A DNA stretch of 64,000 nucleotides. Origin: Myxococcales bacterium. Its GTDB lineage: Bacteria > Myxococcota_A > Polyangia > Polyangiales > GCA-016699535. The notes beneath the pieces were generated by a model. It was not told where the DNA came from and searched no databases. It saw only the letters and a program-made list of their open reading frames with translations. Location of the stretch: positions 3,666,001 through 3,730,000 of the forward strand of contig CP064980.1 of NCBI GenBank assembly GCA_016699535.1. Reading direction: 5' to 3'. This document shows positions 54,201 through 62,878 of this stretch, in pieces. Position numbers and translations under genes: made by a program. Within the stretch, counting starts at the first letter, position 1. Each line of letters opens with the position of its first letter.

Positions 54201-56265
54201 ACTTCAGGACGACAGCGAAGAAGCACTGCAAGCACGTATCCGCGCAGCCAACTTGTGTTACGAGCAACTTGATGATCTCAACGGAGCTTGGACGCGACTG
54301 CTGCCCGCTGTACAAAGCGCCGAGATTGATGCTGCAACCGCCTTGGAGGCCATTGCTAAGAAGGCCGAAAAGGGCATGGAGTTTGCCTCGATTTTTGTGG
54401 AAATGGCTCAACAGGCACAAAGCCCCGAGCAAAGCGCCGAGCATTGGAAAAGCGCAGCTCGCATCTACGAAGAACTCGCGAAGGATCCAACAGAAGCACT
54501 TGAAGCATTTTTACGCGCTTTTGCTACAGACCTTAACAATGAATCGTATCTCGATGAGATTGATCGTTTAGCTCAACTAGCTGGAGCTTGGGAGCGTCTA
54601 GGCCAGGTTTATGAAACTTTACTTCGTAATAGTGAAGATGATGCTCGTAAGGTTGAGCTTTTACAACGTCACGCCACCGTCCTTGAAACTGAAAAGCAAG
54701 ACTATTCGATGGCATTTGATCAACTTCTCCGTGCCTGTGCACTCGACTCGGATGATTTATCCCTCGTTGAGAGCGCAGAAAAACTCGCTACGGCAGCGAA
54801 GCGTTCCGAGGAAATGCTTGCTGTCTACGATCGGATGCGAAGTGGAGCTGATTCGGTGGAGCAAAGCCTGCCCATCATGGAGCGAGCTATCGAATTGTGT
54901 CTTGAGCAGTTGAATAACAAAAAACGTGCTCTAGCTTATCTTGGACAAGCTGCTCTTATGGCCATTGGCGAAGATGCTGCAAGTAAACAAGTGCAACGAC
55001 TCGCAGCAGATCTTGACGAGCGTTTTGCGAAGGAAGCGGGTGCTGATGCATCAAGCACTGAAAGAGCTGCCCGTGACACACTGCTCAAGGTGTACGAAGG
55101 TCTTTATACCGAACAAAGAACACAGACTTCCGTCGACATGCTGATTCGTGCAGCCAAATACCTGGCAGAAGAAGGGGCTCAAAAAGAACGTGCCCTTGAA
55201 GCACTGAAATACGCTGCTACCGTTGATCCCTCAGATTCCAATATTCTTGATTCGCTTGAAGATATGGCGCGGGGTTTTGACATGCTTGAAGAGCTTGTCG
55301 CTTTGCTCGGTGAGCTTGCGGACGAAGCACTTGAAGCTGAAACGGCAACGTCGCTATTTTATCGAAAAGGACGCTTGCTCGAAGAGGACCTCAAACGCCC
55401 AGAAGAAGCGGCTCAAGCCTATCAGCACATGCTACTTCTTCGCTTTGATCAAGACGCATCCAAACGCCTACAGCAGTGCCTAAGAGCCACAGGTGACTTC
55501 AGTCAACTCCTTATCGCTTTGGGACGGGACCTCGATTACGCGCACAGTCCCGAAGAAAAATCTGGGATCCATCTTCAAATCGCGTCGGTTTGGGAAAACG
55601 ACCTGCGCAACAAATATGAGGCCATTGATGCTCTTCAGAGCGCCCTACTGAACACTCCACACGACGAGGCCATTGAAAAACATCTTGAAAGGCTTCAAGA
55701 AAATGACGAAGCGTCGCAGAGCGAGAGCGCATGGGATGAAGTGTTATCCGACCCGAGTTCTGCAGATGATCCCGATGTAAATAAGATCAGCAATGACGAG
55801 CTTTCTTCCGATCGGCCAGCACCGTTGTCGAACGATGAAGACGATCTCTTGGAAAGTGAAACCGCTGAGAACCTTTTGGAAGCAAAAGATGAATCCGCCG
55901 AGCAAGACATCGACAGCTTCGATGCTATGGAAAAGAGCGACGAGCTCCCTGCAACAGACGATGATGCTGCGGACGAAGAGAACGACAGCTTCAATGCTAT
56001 GGAAAAGAGCGACGAGCTCTCTGTAACGGATGGCGACCTTGCCGGCGACGACGACCTCTTTGATGCCGAGGGCTTCGAAGAAGTTGACGAAGAGGAAGCT
56101 CTTTCGGCAGCGCAAGATGACATGGCCATCGTTAGCGAACCGCCTCGTTTTTCGAGCCTACCGCCGCCTTTACCCGAATCCGGTGTTTCGGAGCTCGAAG
56201 GCGACGAAGAGATTCCCATGGATCTGCAAAGCGAAGACGAAGAAGAAGACGGAAAACAAGAATAG
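51229..56265 (+). CDS. Giant TPR-repeat protein with acidic tail
   Basis: A 1678-residue protein starting MSATIDELIQRLRRNPNDKE, without a signal peptide or membrane segment, so cytosolic. It is built from dozens of TPR-like helix pairs, with the recurring pattern Ala-x-x-x-Tyr/Trp near helix A and Pro at repeat ends (for example AVYQYRKAFELDPTMVAAV). From about residue 1490 it becomes strongly acidic and low-complexity, with a tandem copy of DSF(D/N)AMEKSDEL. Such proteins organise large assemblies. No partner is evident except the convergent MerR-like/TPR gene. ATG 51229 follows 200 bp with no clear gene. Confidence 0.8.
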   Translation: MSATIDELIQRLRRNPNDKEAFQTLRNHYQRMGDYASLANLLEGWAAQSRDANAAASAYVEASQYAMQLNDHPRGVTLLERALQRNPNHEQASLQLENIIEQSGDFQRLVRLLQQRIQTATKHGGSASELAGLHFRLGEIWQHQFDRADRAVYQYRKAFELDPTMVAAVYAAREIYRNEGNWRMAATLCDQEVNAEQNPERKAALLRELAGIRQLHLGDQQGGIVALKQASELAPEDVTILYELASHLLGHAASNRNADAAELDRHQAADLLFRIAQSTVQQALAPNTSLDQPGAISQVDSEQALAYAQAALDANAGHAAALEMLEALANELGSYNELLPARWVSFLEAAPEDPLAQSTRQKLGHAYATAGQVEDAINCLEPLLQSSDTWAAEVLVGLYQQTNNAAGLERALNVLVQHLPPEQSLPYRRDLVQALATLERRSEAIEHARHVMEIDPTDAEILAFLEDEYQRMGAWNELRDLMLSAARLPGASAEAKEQRLRQAAKISESHLQDPAGAIGAWRAVVGLNPANEQASDALERLLREAERWDDLIQDLERRALALQDIDAQAEIFRKIARIYQEQKQNNPLAIESFAKVREFLPSDAEACVALSELLLGEGRYEEALPLLKERLETTETGETRLQLLHQIAEISDEKIGDDEGALNACLLILEDAPEYLGALERMELIYARRNQHDELLRVLNSQLELADESRKAELLIRMGNLAENELGDLDHASEYYRQAVELRPQDETTLNALCSVFEKLGQHNDLVKYLEKRVKLEKEDGAKIELLRRIARTYTEHLSDPEHAASTWESILKLNDDPEALLALREHSRSNEDYDKLVDIISRLEAIQSDAVVKRDLAFERAQVLHDHLNENERAIEALQQVIRNLDDSYVPVLDALQTWCAESDDNAGLAEALEAKLRLTEDVSSSIELCKQLADLYENDIPDSEKATRVLRAWVGREPSSLEAHTRLITHLDEATEAKDLVVSLDAVAQLQDDSEEALQARIRAANLCYEQLDDLNGAWTRLLPAVQSAEIDAATALEAIAKKAEKGMEFASIFVEMAQQAQSPEQSAEHWKSAARIYEELAKDPTEALEAFLRAFATDLNNESYLDEIDRLAQLAGAWERLGQVYETLLRNSEDDARKVELLQRHATVLETEKQDYSMAFDQLLRACALDSDDLSLVESAEKLATAAKRSEEMLAVYDRMRSGADSVEQSLPIMERAIELCLEQLNNKKRALAYLGQAALMAIGEDAASKQVQRLAADLDERFAKEAGADASSTERAARDTLLKVYEGLYTEQRTQTSVDMLIRAAKYLAEEGAQKERALEALKYAATVDPSDSNILDSLEDMARGFDMLEELVALLGELADEALEAETATSLFYRKGRLLEEDLKRPEEAAQAYQHMLLLRFDQDASKRLQQCLRATGDFSQLLIALGRDLDYAHSPEEKSGIHLQIASVWENDLRNKYEAIDALQSALLNTPHDEAIEKHLERLQENDEASQSESAWDEVLSDPSSADDPDVNKISNDELSSDRPAPLSNDEDDLLESETAENLLEAKDESAEQDIDSFDAMEKSDELPATDDDAADEENDSFNAMEKSDELSVTDGDLAGDDDLFDAEGFEEVDEEEALSAAQDDMAIVSEPPRFSSLPPPLPESGVSELEGDEEIPMDLQSEDEEEDGKQE

Positions 56266-56303
56266 CTCTTGTTTCACGCAGGCCATGCAAGAGGATAACT
56301 GTC

Positions 56304-57269
56304 CTATTTTTTTGTTTTTCGAACGGTACAAAAGGCGAGATCGGACCATAGCGATGTCGGCTCCAGTTCGAGATAGGCTCGCCAATGCAACTCAGCATCA
56401 TCGCTTCGGTTCATAAGCTCCAAAACAACACTTAACATGAGATGTGCTTTGGCGTGACCTGGATCGATTTTTACCGATATCTGGAGATGCTTTTCAGCCG
56501 ACGACCAGTCATCCTGATGAAGCGCCAGACGTGCAGCACTAAGCCTTGCTTCTGTATGCAAAGGCTGTTTTTCAAATACCTTGTGCAATAAGGTCTCCGC
56601 TTTTCTATATTTCCCCATGGCCTCGTATACCGAGGCTGTTTCGACATCGACTGCAATAGAGTCTGGATGGTAGCGCTTGGCTTGCGCAAGACAGCGAAGC
56701 GCATAGGAAAGTGCTCTGCCTTGTTCCTTAGCCCGCAGCGCACGTAAGAAAAAACGCCTAGCCAAAGCATTCCGATGCCCCATGCTCGCGTGTTTTTTCT
56801 CAACGTGATGAAAGCGATCCAGTTCCTTCTGAACAAAAGGAAAGGCACACTGACCTGTGAGTGGGTCAAAAACACCTTCACTGTCGGATGCCATCAGTGT
56901 TTGGCCGGCGGTTCCTAGCTGCTTTAGAAAATCCACAGGTGTATCGGAGGCAAAGCGATGCATCGTATGCATGGCCCGAGCAACAAAACGAGAAGACAGC
57001 CCAGCTTCCTTCAATGCTCCCAGTGCTCGGATGATCACAAGCTGATCAAATGAATAGCCGTCTGAGTGCAGGCTACTCAACAATCCCATCTGCCGCCAGC
57101 GACGAAGCTGTGCAGCTTCCAGCCCGCAAATCACGGCAGCTTTGGATTCGGAGATCAATGAGCCCTGTTTGCTAATTGCCAGATCCGATGCACCGCGACC
57201 CGCTTGCCCCGAGTCCTGATTACGCGCCTTCGGGAAGTTTGCGAAAATTACTTTTGATTCGCTACTCAC
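56304..57269 (-). CDS. MerR-like HTH fused to TPR repeats
   Basis: A 321-residue protein. Residues about 40-85 form a MerR-type winged helix (AAVICGLEAAQLRRWRQMGL, then YSFDQLVIIRALGALKEAGL), which in MerR proteins binds DNA. The rest (about 165-310) holds three or four TPR units (AKRYHPDSIAVDVETASVYE, then ISVKIDPGHAKAHLMLSVVL). The usual MerR dimer coil and effector domain are missing. It is convergent with the giant TPR gene with a 38-bp gap. Confidence 0.75.
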   Translation of the reverse strand: MSSESKVIFANFPKARNQDSGQAGRGASDLAISKQGSLISESKAAVICGLEAAQLRRWRQMGLLSSLHSDGYSFDQLVIIRALGALKEAGLSSRFVARAMHTMHRFASDTPVDFLKQLGTAGQTLMASDSEGVFDPLTGQCAFPFVQKELDRFHHVEKKHASMGHRNALARRFFLRALRAKEQGRALSYALRCLAQAKRYHPDSIAVDVETASVYEAMGKYRKAETLLHKVFEKQPLHTEARLSAARLALHQDDWSSAEKHLQISVKIDPGHAKAHLMLSVVLELMNRSDDAELHWRAYLELEPTSLWSDLAFCTVRKTKK

Positions 57270-57353
57270 AGTTGATGCTGTAGCAAATTTACAAGAGAAT
57301 GCTACGCTGATCGGAATTCCTTGCTCGAGATTTATGAGATATCCTCTTATTAA

Positions 57354-58015
57354 ATGACACCTGAAGCTCCACTAAATCGCCCTTTTGCTTGCATTGCGGA
57401 CATCCATGGAAATTTGCCTGCTTTGGAGGCTGTCCTTAAGGAACTTGCGATTCGAGGGATTGTCGATCTCTTTGTAGCCGGCGATCTATTGCTGGGGGGA
57501 AGCCAGCCTCTAGAGGTATGGCGCAAGCTGAGGGCTATTAATGCCCGGATGGTCAAAGGCCCATCGGATGAAGCACTCTGCCAGATCTCCGATCCTGGCA
57601 AAGGCGATGAAAGTGACGGAGCTGAAAACGCTCGCAAGATTTTTCTCGAAACGAAAAATCCTTAGGGGAGCTCGTGATAACGCGTCTGGCGAAACTGCCT
57701 AAGCATCTACGGCTTCCATTGGTCAATGGTGAAGAGATTTTGCTGGTGCACGGCTCACCCAAAGATCCCTATACTCCCATAACGCACGATATGAGTGCAG
57801 AGGAAGTCGTTGAGCTCATCGATGATGACCATGCGCAGTTTATTGTCTGTGGCGGCTCACACACGCCTTTTCGTCGTGACCTAGCAGAGCACCATTTGAT
57901 TTCAGTCGGGTCCGTGGGACAAGCCCCCGAAGGTAATCATGCGCATCTTAGCATCCTCACTCCTCAAATGACGGGAATCCAAGTCGAGCAGCTTTGGCTC
58001 AACTATGCATCGTAA
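57354..58015 (+). CDS. Metallophosphoesterase, one frame break
   Basis: A calcineurin-like phosphatase of about 220 residues when rejoined. ACIADIHGNLPALEAVL and FVAGDLLLGG come from the first frame; the break is in an A run near 57653-57658. The second gives LVHGSPKDPYTPI and VCGGSHTPFRRD. The last motif has Gly-Ser-His where GHTH is usual, so one metal-ligand His is absent. It may be a dedicated variant or have reduced activity. Its stop codon lies inside the left end of a repeat element. Confidence 0.72.
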
Positions 58016-58274
58016 CTGGTCAGTGGGTGACAAAAGTCAGCAGTTAACCAAGAAGTATACGTACACAAGGGCAAAGCGAGAAGACAATTCTTTTTTCGAG
58101 CTTGTCGATTCACGCGCTCGCGCGGTGTGAGCCACCCACTCGACAGATTCGGCTTACCTCCTTGCTCATCGTCGGCAAGTACCGGTGTACGTGCCTCCTC
58201 GTCGCTGCGGGGGCTCTCGAATCTACGGAAACCTCGAAAAAAGCCCTTGCAGGCACCACGGACTGACCAGTTAC
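58012..58274 (-). mobile_element. MITE-like element with perfect 13-bp inverted ends, copy 3
   Basis: A 263-bp element, inverted relative to the copies at 42431 and 45890. Its ends, GTAACTGGTCAGT (58012-58024) and ACTGACCAGTTAC (58262-58274), are perfect inverted repeats. Inside, CTTTTTTCGAG (58092-58102) pairs with CTCGAAAAAAG (58233-58243). It sits between convergent genes, supplies the TAA stop of the phosphoesterase, and ends 3 bp before the stop of the CorC-type gene. No protein is encoded. Confidence 0.82.
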
Positions 58275-58277
58275 TTA

Positions 58278-59561
58278 CTATTTTGCTTCCGCTGTTACCA
58301 TAACACGTCGAATCTCAACGCGTGTCACATGTTTTTTATCGGCTTCACGCACCGTAAAGATAAAAGGACCAATCTCAACAGATTCCCCAACTTGGGGAAC
58401 CGCTCCAGCGAACTCTGTTACCATACCGCCCACCGAATCATAATCGCCTTCCGAGCGCGGCATTTCTTCGCCAAGAAAATCTTCAAGATCGTAAATGGAA
58501 ACAGCAGCGTTGGCTAAGAACAAGTCAGGCTTTATCCGTCTTATCGGCACATCTTCGTTATCATGTTCGTCTTGAATCTCACCCACTATCTCCTCAATGA
58601 TATCCTCGAGGGTGACAATGCCGTTGGTCCCGCCAAATTCATCAACCACAATGGCAAGATGGATACGCCTGGCCTGCATCTCCCGGAGTAAACTCGTTAT
58701 TTTTTTACTCTCAGGAACAAAGTACGCTGGACGGCGCACCAAGGATGAAACAACCTGCTGGCCAACCGTACCGTCTTGATACATTTTGAAAATATCTTTC
58801 GCGTACAGCAAGCCTTCGATTTGATCGATTCGCTCCCGGTAAACAGGGTAACGGCTATGTCCCTTTTCAAGCACTGTTTTTAGCGCGTCTTGAACCGAAG
58901 TCTCAATGTCTAAAGCCACCATCTGCGTGCGTGGGACCATGACTTCACGGGCCAGTGTATCTTGGAACTCAAGAATGCTTTTAAGCATCTCGGCGTGATC
59001 TTGACTCAACGTACCGGTACGTTGACCTCGTTCGATGAGTGTTTCCACGTCAAACTCGGTCACACGCCCAAGCTGCTCTTCGGTCGAGACGGGAAACATT
59101 TTTTCCAATAATCTCCAGCAAAGCCAAACGGGATAGGTCAATACCATCAATAAAAGATCAAAAGGCCTCGTCCAACGAAAAACAGACACGATACGATCTT
59201 GAATGGCTTTTCTAAAAAGACGGTTAAAAACAACCGAAACCAAGCCATCTAAAATGGCAACTAAAAACGCAGCCACTACAAATCGGCCGACAAAATATCC
59301 TTTCGGGCAGAGCTGCGTCCAAAGCAGGGCCGATGTGCAGATAAAGAAAGCGCGACTTACGGTCAAACGTAGCCGTATGACGTAACGTTCAGCAAGCAAG
59401 CGTTTTGCCGTGCGCTGCAAACCTTTCTGTTTGTCGTTGACGTAAGACTGCAGCACACCATCTGGGCACATGCCAAAGGCTACGTTAACAAGGCCAATGC
59501 TGCTTGAAGCTAACAGGCTAGCAACAAGGCCAAAAATAAGCTCTGTACTTGGACCTTCCAA
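58278..59561 (-). CDS. CorC/HlyC-type protein with CNNM-like membrane domain and CBS pair
   Basis: A 427-residue membrane protein. The first ~185 residues have about four hydrophobic segments, similar to the DUF21/CNNM domain. Two CBS domains follow (MVPRTQMVALDIETSVQDAL and YFVPESKKITSLLREMQ), with LAIVVDEFGGTNGIVTLEDIIEEIVGE, the family hallmark, in the second. The CorC_HlyC domain ends the protein. Relatives affect Mg2+ and Co2+ export. It ends next to a repeat element. Confidence 0.88.
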   Translation of the reverse strand: MEGPSTELIFGLVASLLASSSIGLVNVAFGMCPDGVLQSYVNDKQKGLQRTAKRLLAERYVIRLRLTVSRAFFICTSALLWTQLCPKGYFVGRFVVAAFLVAILDGLVSVVFNRLFRKAIQDRIVSVFRWTRPFDLLLMVLTYPVWLCWRLLEKMFPVSTEEQLGRVTEFDVETLIERGQRTGTLSQDHAEMLKSILEFQDTLAREVMVPRTQMVALDIETSVQDALKTVLEKGHSRYPVYRERIDQIEGLLYAKDIFKMYQDGTVGQQVVSSLVRRPAYFVPESKKITSLLREMQARRIHLAIVVDEFGGTNGIVTLEDIIEEIVGEIQDEHDNEDVPIRRIKPDLFLANAAVSIYDLEDFLGEEMPRSEGDYDSVGGMVTEFAGAVPQVGESVEIGPFIFTVREADKKHVTRVEIRRVMVTAEAK

Positions 59562-59645
59562 CCCTTTTCAATCCATGTCCGTTTGAACGGATCTCCAGTT
59601 TCGCAGTTTAGCGTCCTTCAGCCACCAGGGCAATATTCCTCAAGA

Positions 59646-60851
59646 CTACCTTTTTTTAGCTCGGAGTCGGAGCCTTAGCGCGTTAAGGCGGATAAAGCCC
59701 GTGGCATCTTTTTGATCGTACACTTCATCTTCTTCGAAGGTCGCATACCTTTCGTCGTAGAGACTATCGTCACTCCGACGACCGAGCACTGTCACGTTTC
59801 CTTTGTACAAACGTAAGCGAACTTCACCACTGACTACTTGTTGTGCCTGGTCAATGAAAGCTTGCAGCGCTTCTCGCTCTGGAGCGAACCAAAAACCTCG
59901 ATAGACCAAAGATGAATATTCTGGAATCATTTGATCGCGTAAACGAATCACTTCGCGATCTAAAGTAATCGACTCTAATGCTCGGTGTGCTTTTTGTAAG
60001 ATTGTGCCACCGGGGGTTTCATAAACGCCTCGGGATTTCATGCCTACAAAACGGCTCTCTACTATGTCGACACGTCCAATGCCGTGCTCCGCACCCATGG
60101 CGTTGACAGTTTCAAGGGACCTTCCTTGGAGACATGTCTTTGCCGTCGACCGCAACAGGATCGCCAGCTTGATAACGCAAGGTAAGCTCCAACGGCTTAT
60201 TGGGCGCATCCATCGGGTCCTTAGTCCATAGGAACATATCTTTTTGGGTTCGTTCCAAGGATCCTCGAGCACGCCGCCTTCGTAACTGATATGAAAGAGG
60301 TTGCGATCCATCGAGTACGGTTTTTCGGCCGTCACAGTGATCGGTATTTTGTGTTTTTCGGCGTAAGCAATGCAATCGCTACGGGACTTCAGATCCCATT
60401 CTCTCCAAGGCGCAATGATCTGGATGTGGGGATCGATGCCAAGAGCAGACAGCTCGAATCGCACCTGATCGTTTCCTTTGCCGGTTGCGCCATGCGAGAT
60501 GGCCTCTGCTCCAGTTGCATGTGCCACTTCCACTTGAGCTTTGGCGATAAGTGGTCGCGCAATAGAGGTTCCTAAAAGGTACTCACCTTCGTAAATGGCA
60601 TTCGCGCGGAGCATAGGAAAACAGTAATCGCGAACAAACTCGTCACGCAAATCGCGAAATTCACAGCGGCTTGCACCGGTTGCCATGGCTTTTTCTTCGA
60701 CGGCTTTGAGATCTTCCTCTTGGCCAACCTCAGCACAATAAGCAATAACTTCAACGTTGTATTTCTCTTTAAGCCAGGTGAGAATTACCGAAGTATCGAG
60801 TCCGCCACTGTAAGCCAGGACTACTTTATTAATCTGTTTTGACTTCGCCAT
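59646..60851 (-). CDS. argG: Argininosuccinate synthase with a compensating pair of frame breaks
   Basis: Joins citrulline and aspartate in arginine synthesis. KVVLAYSGGLDTSVILTWLK (ATP pyrophosphatase motif) opens a 401-residue frame that is family-like except for residues about 203-245. There the frame in use reads nonsense, while the next frame gives the expected DMFLWTKDPMDAPNKPLELT and DPVAVDGKDMSP. So one base is missing at an A run (60240-60245) and one is extra near 60115-60122. The two cancel, leaving an open but wrong 40-residue stretch. The enzyme itself is probably intact. It follows dnaK by 22 bp. Confidence 0.92.
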   Translation of the reverse strand: MAKSKQINKVVLAYSGGLDTSVILTWLKEKYNVEVIAYCAEVGQEEDLKAVEEKAMATGASRCEFRDLRDEFVRDYCFPMLRANAIYEGEYLLGTSIARPLIAKAQVEVAHATGAEAISHGATGKGNDQVRFELSALGIDPHIQIIAPWREWDLKSRSDCIAYAEKHKIPITVTAEKPYSMDRNLFHISYEGGVLEDPWNEPKKICSYGLRTRWMRPISRWSLPCVIKLAILLRSTAKTCLQGRSLETVNAMGAEHGIGRVDIVESRFVGMKSRGVYETPGGTILQKAHRALESITLDREVIRLRDQMIPEYSSLVYRGFWFAPEREALQAFIDQAQQVVSGEVRLRLYKGNVTVLGRRSDDSLYDERYATFEEDEVYDQKDATGFIRLNALRLRLRAKKR

Positions 60852-60873
60852 ACTAAGCTTCTCTTGTTACAAA

Positions 60874-62697
60874 TCAGGTTTTGCCAACCACCCCTCGAAA
60901 CATACGCTGGGTGCGTTTTAGAGCATCAAGCTGCTCCCTTACACCGTCTGTATCGTTTCGGTCTACAAGATTTTGAACCCGTTCGACGACTGTTCGCGCT
61001 TTGTCGATGGCGTCCCGCCCGAATTCGCTGCCCGCGACGATTTGCTCAACCTCGGGAAAAAGCCGTTCAATTTCATCAACAATAGTCTCGACTTCCTGCT
61101 TGAGCGCTTCCATATTGTCATCCGAACGACGGGAAACAGCGTAGTTATCGGCTTGAGCAGTCATCGACTGGATCTCTTCGAGGGTCAGGCCGCTCGTCGA
61201 GGTCACCGTGATGGACTGAGCCGCGCCTGTTTCCGTGTCCTTGGCTGCCACACTCACAATACCGTCGGCATCGATGTCAAAACTCACCTCAACCTCAACC
61301 TGCCCGGCTGGGGCACGCCGAAGTCCAGTGAGAACAAACTCACCGAGCAAATCATTCTCTTCAGCACGCTCAGATTCACCCTGCATGACCAATATTTTCA
61401 CGGCCGTCTGGTTCTCGCGAACGGTCGTAAAGACCTTGCTGCTTGACGTCGGTATGGTTGTGTTTTGAGCAATCAGTGATTCAAAATAACCACCAACAAC
61501 CATGATACCCAAGGTGTGTGGTGTTACATCGAGAAGAATCATATCATCTTCTTCATTGAGCAACGCCGAGCCCTGAATCGCCGCACCCAAGGCTACAACT
61601 TCGTCAGGATGAACTCCTTTGCTTGGTTCTTTTCCAAAGAAGCGACCCACAGCTTCTTGTAAACGCGGCATGCGGGTCATGCCCCCAACGAGAATTACTT
61701 CTTCAATATCCTCAGTGCCAAGCCCTGCTCCCTCAATGGTATTTTTTGAAATCTCTAGCGTGCGCTGAACAAGGTCTTCGCACATTTCGTTTAACTGCGA
61801 ACGTGAGAGAAGTTGCTGCAAATGCATGGCTTCGTTTCGTGCATTGGAGATCACAAATGGAAGGTTGATCTCAGTTTCGTGCACTGTAGAGAGCTCGCAC
61901 TTTGCTTTTTCTGCCGCATCCTTCAGTCGCTGAAGAGCCATGCGGTCTTGGCGCAAATCGATGCCATTTTCTTTGGAAAACTCATCCACTAACCAGTCCA
62001 TGATGCGCATATCAAAGTCTTCGCCACCCAAAAAAGTATCGCCCGCTGTGCTTATCACCTTGAACACATCGTCGCTGCTCATTTCGAGAACGGAAATGTC
62101 GAAAGTACCACCACCAAGATCAAAAACAGCAATAGTTCGATCGAGTTTTTTGTTAAAACCGTAGCCCAATGCAGCAGCAGTGGGCTCGTTGATGATGCGA
62201 ATCACATCAAGCCCGGCGATACTACCCGCGTCTTTCGTGGCTTGCCGTTGGCCATCGTTGAAATAAGCCGGAACGGTAATGACAGCTTTTTTGATTTCTT
62301 CGCCAAGGAATTCTTCAGCGACCATTTTCATCTCCTGAAGAATCATCGCGCTGATTTCTGGAATGCTATAAACTTTGTCGCGCAATCGAATTCGTGCGTC
62401 GTTGTGAGGCCCTTCCACAATATGATAGGCGCAACTGAGAACTGCATTTTGGACCTGGTCACTATCCCAAGGCCGACCAATCAGGCGTTTTGCTGCGTAG
62501 ACCGTATTCTCTGCGTTCGTGACGGCCTGTCGCTTAGCAATATGGCCAACCAGACGTTTGCCAGCTTCCGTTACGGCGACCATTGAAGGGGTTGTTTTAT
62601 AGCCGCCGCGATTCTGTATAACAGTGGGCACATCTTCGTCCATCACTGCAACACAGGAATTGGTGGTCCCTAGATCAATACCAATAACACGTTCCAT
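60874..62697 (-). CDS. dnaK: Hsp70 chaperone DnaK
   Basis: ATP-driven chaperone of 607 residues. The ATPase domain has GIDLGTTNSCVAVMD, VITVPAYFNDGQRQATKDAG, DLGGGTFDISVLEM and ILVGGMTRMPRLQ. The substrate domain (DVTPHTLGIMVVGG) and helical lid follow. The C-terminus lacks an EEVD-like or Gly-rich disordered tail. I start at MERVIGIDLGTT (ATG 62697) with GGGAAG upstream; an ATG 15 bases earlier is less likely. Preceded by a J-domain gene, followed 22 bp on by argG. It could be the housekeeping or a second DnaK. Confidence 0.93.
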   Translation of the reverse strand: MERVIGIDLGTTNSCVAVMDEDVPTVIQNRGGYKTTPSMVAVTEAGKRLVGHIAKRQAVTNAENTVYAAKRLIGRPWDSDQVQNAVLSCAYHIVEGPHNDARIRLRDKVYSIPEISAMILQEMKMVAEEFLGEEIKKAVITVPAYFNDGQRQATKDAGSIAGLDVIRIINEPTAAALGYGFNKKLDRTIAVFDLGGGTFDISVLEMSSDDVFKVISTAGDTFLGGEDFDMRIMDWLVDEFSKENGIDLRQDRMALQRLKDAAEKAKCELSTVHETEINLPFVISNARNEAMHLQQLLSRSQLNEMCEDLVQRTLEISKNTIEGAGLGTEDIEEVILVGGMTRMPRLQEAVGRFFGKEPSKGVHPDEVVALGAAIQGSALLNEEDDMILLDVTPHTLGIMVVGGYFESLIAQNTTIPTSSSKVFTTVRENQTAVKILVMQGESERAEENDLLGEFVLTGLRRAPAGQVEVEVSFDIDADGIVSVAAKDTETGAAQSITVTSTSGLTLEEIQSMTAQADNYAVSRRSDDNMEALKQEVETIVDEIERLFPEVEQIVAGSEFGRDAIDKARTVVERVQNLVDRNDTDGVREQLDALKRTQRMFRGVVGKT

Positions 62698-62878
62698 AGT
62701 CTTCCCGTCCAAGTTTAGATGACTAGCAACTGCAAATCTATCTCAAAACCATGGAATCGTCGCATTTCAATCACTTTAAGCACTAACACGGCCAGAATTT
62801 GCCGCTGTAACCCTCTTTTGAAGGCAGCAATGAACACCAAAAAGCCTCCATTGACCAACAGCACACTATTCTGCATCG

